Of a DNA stretch of 64,000 bases, positions 61,100 through 64,000 are shown piece by piece. Both the position numbers and the translations under genes were made by a program. The DNA lies in NCBI GenBank assembly GCA_008711295.1, contig VUYV01000003.1, positions 7,245,480-7,309,479 of the forward strand. Reading direction: 5' to 3'. The stretch comes from Anarhynchus alexandrinus. Lineage: Eukaryota > Chordata > Aves > Charadriiformes > Charadriidae. The notes beneath the pieces were generated by a model. It did no database searches and had not been told where the DNA came from. It saw only the letters and a list, made by a program, of their open reading frames with translations. How positions within the stretch are numbered: the stretch's first letter is position 1; the number at the start of each line of letters is the position of its first letter.

Positions 61100-64000
61100 A
61101 AATTAGTCCTGCATGGAATCATTATTAAAAGCATGTTGAGAAAAATATCTATATTTTTCCACACATTTAGTAAGACAATAAAATAATAACAATAAATTGA
61201 AACATTGTTTTTCCTTTCAAATGGAGCGCTATCCAAGTAGCAATAGACTCTTCTTGAAGTCAAACAAGTATATTTTTAATAATTAACAGTGAACTATAAA
61301 TCTAAGTGACAGCAAAAATCTGCTCAGTAGCAGAAGAAAGTCAGAGTCAAATGACACATAACTGCTCCTTCTGTAGACTATTCTTCAGCAACATTTTTTT
61401 CCTTTATGTAACAGTTGCTTTGGTGATCTACTTCTGTAGTTTCGTGGGAAACCTCACATCCTGTCACCCTTGCTTTTCCCTTCACTTTTCAAAAATAAGA
61501 AGAAAATTAGGAAAGAAATAGAATCGTAAGTCCTTTGCTTTTCTTCTGACACAGGTCATTAATTTGCTGATTTTCTATCTATATCTTTTGTACTTTATTA
61601 TTAGAATGAAGAGTGTTCATATGTAATGGCATTTTCAAGGCCAGATTCAGATCATAGGCAATTTTTGTTCTTAGGCCTGTTTATTGTAAAACTTCTGGGA
61701 AAATGAAACAGATGATTTACAGTATTACTCAGTATAATTCCTAAATTATTTTGGTGGCACTGCTGTGTAAAACCCATTTTGCATTAATAAGATCCTTGCT
61801 TCTAAGTCATGTAAAAATATTTAAAAACGTACATGTGAGAGGCAAACCCTGATAAAGGGAAAATAAAGATGTGTCCACCACAGAGTGATAAAAAATAAAA
61901 ATTTGCCCAAGGCTGTATACTGACAGGGGACCAGATTTCTCAGCAGTGACATTTGTGCTCTTAATAATCATTGCTATAAGTCACAGGGGAAGCACTTACT
62001 GCTTCTCGGTGGGAAGACTGTCCTGCCCAATGTGCAGTAACAAATGTATAACATGGGACAGCCCTTGGAGCTCCTTTGGGAGAGGGGAAGAGAATGTAAC
62101 TTGTCTTCTCACAAAATTATTGCTGCACCTTGGAAGAGACACAATTAATGATTTTATAAGTATTTTTTTCACCCACTGCAGACTGAGCAGCATTGCAGTT
62201 GTTTTTGCTCAGGCCTAGAAATCCCCTAAACTCTGAAAAGAATTCACTTTCCAGATTTCAGGAAGGGATTAATGCCAGTGAACAGTCAGTTCCAGTGGAA
62301 AGCATCACACAGCTAAGCAATACCTTGTTCTGTAGGTCATTACGGCTTTTGTGTTGGTTAGTGTCTGTCTAGCACTTTTCATCCTCGAAAGACTGAAAAC
62401 ATACAGACAATAATTAATCTTCCCTGCACTGCTATGAGGTAAGTAAACACTGTTAATCCTATCTGATGAATGGGAAAACAGCACAGCTGGGTATTCCTGG
62501 TCGAATTGAAGTTGGTGAGTCATAATTTCACCTACAGAATATAAGAGGTTTGTTTACATGTGATGTTTGCAGCACTTTAACTATATCAGCTTGAACTTGG
62601 TAAAGTTGAAAAAGGTGCAAGCTCTAGAGTGGATATAGGTGAACTGGTATAAAAACATTTCTACTGCCATAGCCTATTCACATTTGATTATTGTGGTAGA
62701 ACTGTTATAGTAATACAGCAGCATCCACTTTACTACCTATACTGATTACATTATTTTGGTTAAGAAAAAATTGTACTCAACTCTAATGATTTTGCAAGTG
62801 TGGAAACAAATATAGACAAAAAAACAAAACAAAACATAGAAATGAAAAAGTTATCCAGCTTTCTCACTTTCCTGTCATTACTACATTTTTGCTTGCAATC
62901 TAACGCTATTTTGTTGTAATCCCAGGTGTGCTGTGCCTCACTGTGTATGCACATTTATACATTTTGGAATAAGCGGGTGAGAACACAACCAGATGAGTTG
63001 ATTTCATGCAACTACTTTGACTGTCATTGTTATATTTGGACAAGCAATCTGTGCTGGTGGGTTGGAAAATACACTCGGGGATTCCACTTCTCCAGTCTCA
63101 AGTAACCAGAGAACAGTGTCCATGAGCTATCTCCAACTTACAAGTCGTAGTTCCCTTTGCAAATACAGTATTTTGGAGGTTTATAAGTTCATATAGGTAT
63201 TACACCTGAGTTAGGACTAGGAAGAAATGTAATGTACACTTTGGTTCAGCCTGCAAGGACAAGACAGCCCTGATGATATAATTTAGAACAGCTCTCCTGC
63301 TTGCTCATATTAATCCCAAGTTACAAAGGAGAGGAGTAGCCTGCTGTATAGAACATGGCTTCCTTGCTTTGTGAATAGCTTTCATATCTGTTAAGTGTAA
63401 TGTTTCTTGATAAGGTGAAGGTGGGAGACTTTTATTTTGTATCTAGTTTGCAGATCATACTGATGCTGATGGACTCCTCTAGACCTGTCCAGAGCAAGCC
63501 CAGCTTCCTACTAGACTGTGCCTCTTGGCTGCTTTTTAATTTCCTGATCAGGCGATTCTAAGGCTGAAGTCAAGAGGCAAGTCCTGAGCCCCAAGGTTGG
63601 TGGGGCAATGAAAGCGGTTCCCGGAGCCAGCGAGGACAAGGCCCAGCTTTGGGTGCTGGCCCCTTTTGTGTGGGAGGCAGGGGACAGGCATTTGGGGCAC
63701 ATCCAGATCTTGCCCTGACGTGGAGTCAAGCAGGACATGCACTGAGTTTCCACAGTTTGAGGATAAACCTAGTGGCCCAGGATGGAGCGAAATGGCCAAA
63801 CCCTGCACTTCAGAAGTCACAGTTCCACATGGCTCCACAGCTGGCACATAGTTTCAAATGTCTCAAGGCTGGAGGTGAATCCCTTCTTAACAAGGCTATT
63901 TACCTATCGAAAACTGCACCTACCGAGTTTTACCACTTGCCATATGTCAGCGTTATTCTCATTTTATTAATAGACCAGGACAGAAAAGTAAAATTTCATT
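61100..64000. other. Unique sequence to window end, no gene seen
   Basis: There are short frames only. A GC-richer patch at about 63540-63860 carries overlapping frames on both strands (up to 99 codons) without a recognised domain or splice-site pair. A MIR-like fragment lies at 62371-62490, and an A/C tract at 62818-62836. Confidence 0.55.
62371..62490 (+). mobile_element. MIR-like ancient SINE fragment
   Basis: 'agcacttttcatcctcgaaa' is followed by 'attaatcttccctgcactgc', 'tatgaggtaagtaaacactg', 'ttaatcctatctgatgaatg' and 'ggaaaacagcacagct'. This is the central MIR/CORE-SINE order (gcgctttacat, attaatcctcacaacacc, tatgaggtaggtactatt, ttatccccattttacagatg, gggaaactgaggcac). Confidence 0.65.

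Noticed and set aside
1..64000. tRNA, rRNA, let-7-type or other familiar microRNA, CRISPR array, bacterial operon
   Set aside because: I scanned for B-box-like GGTTCGA words, familiar microRNA seeds and evenly spaced repeats with unique spacers, and found none. The DNA is vertebrate.

Overview
The window reads as nuclear DNA from a bird: an AT-rich, gene-poor stretch with no protein-coding gene, tRNA, rRNA or recognisable microRNA that I can defend. The avian assignment rests on two CR1 LINE 3' ends with the diagnostic terminal octamer (ATTCTATG-type) and on several LTR types that I recognise from avian genomes and that end in TGTC...GACA-like sequence. The open reading frames are short, lack recognisable domains, and are what this base composition gives by chance. 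Several simply translate LTRs or A-runs. No bacterial, plasmid, phage or CRISPR feature is present.

Layout. Bases 1-1328: unique AT-rich sequence with a 16-bp inverted repeat and an A21 run. 1334-1868: solo LTR, + strand, with target-site duplication (TSD). 1874-12199: unique sequence with a MIR-like ancient SINE (about 7.0 kb), a local 87-bp-offset duplication (3.25-3.38 kb) and two stretches that look like conserved non-coding elements (about 8.9 and 10.3 kb). 12205-12781: second solo LTR of the same family, with its own 5-bp TSD. 17301-17400: CR1 3' end, minus strand. 24050-24545: decayed, 5'-incomplete LTR. 30734-31500: 5' two thirds of a related LTR whose body is an array of about eight decayed 45-52 bp subrepeats. 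43381-44114: complete minus-strand solo LTR with an exact TSD. 44697-45042: CR1 3' end, plus strand. 45259-47559: a diverged pair of about 140-bp inverted copies about 2 kb apart, with one exon-like 166-bp segment between them. 48-50.6 kb and 62.4 kb: more MIR-like fragments. 58.85-61.10 kb: a 383-bp near-perfect duplication whose edges coincide with single-N gap marks and which is most simply an assembly error.

There is no set of genes here that works together. The content is transposon-derived sequence in various stages of decay, simple repeats, and unique sequence that is intergenic or deep intronic. I looked for a new biological system and found none. The observations most worth checking are the N-bounded duplication, the unnamed inverted-repeat pair near 45-47.5 kb, and the subrepeat-bearing LTR. 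No alignment or database search was possible. Repeat-family assignments come from recognising consensus motifs.
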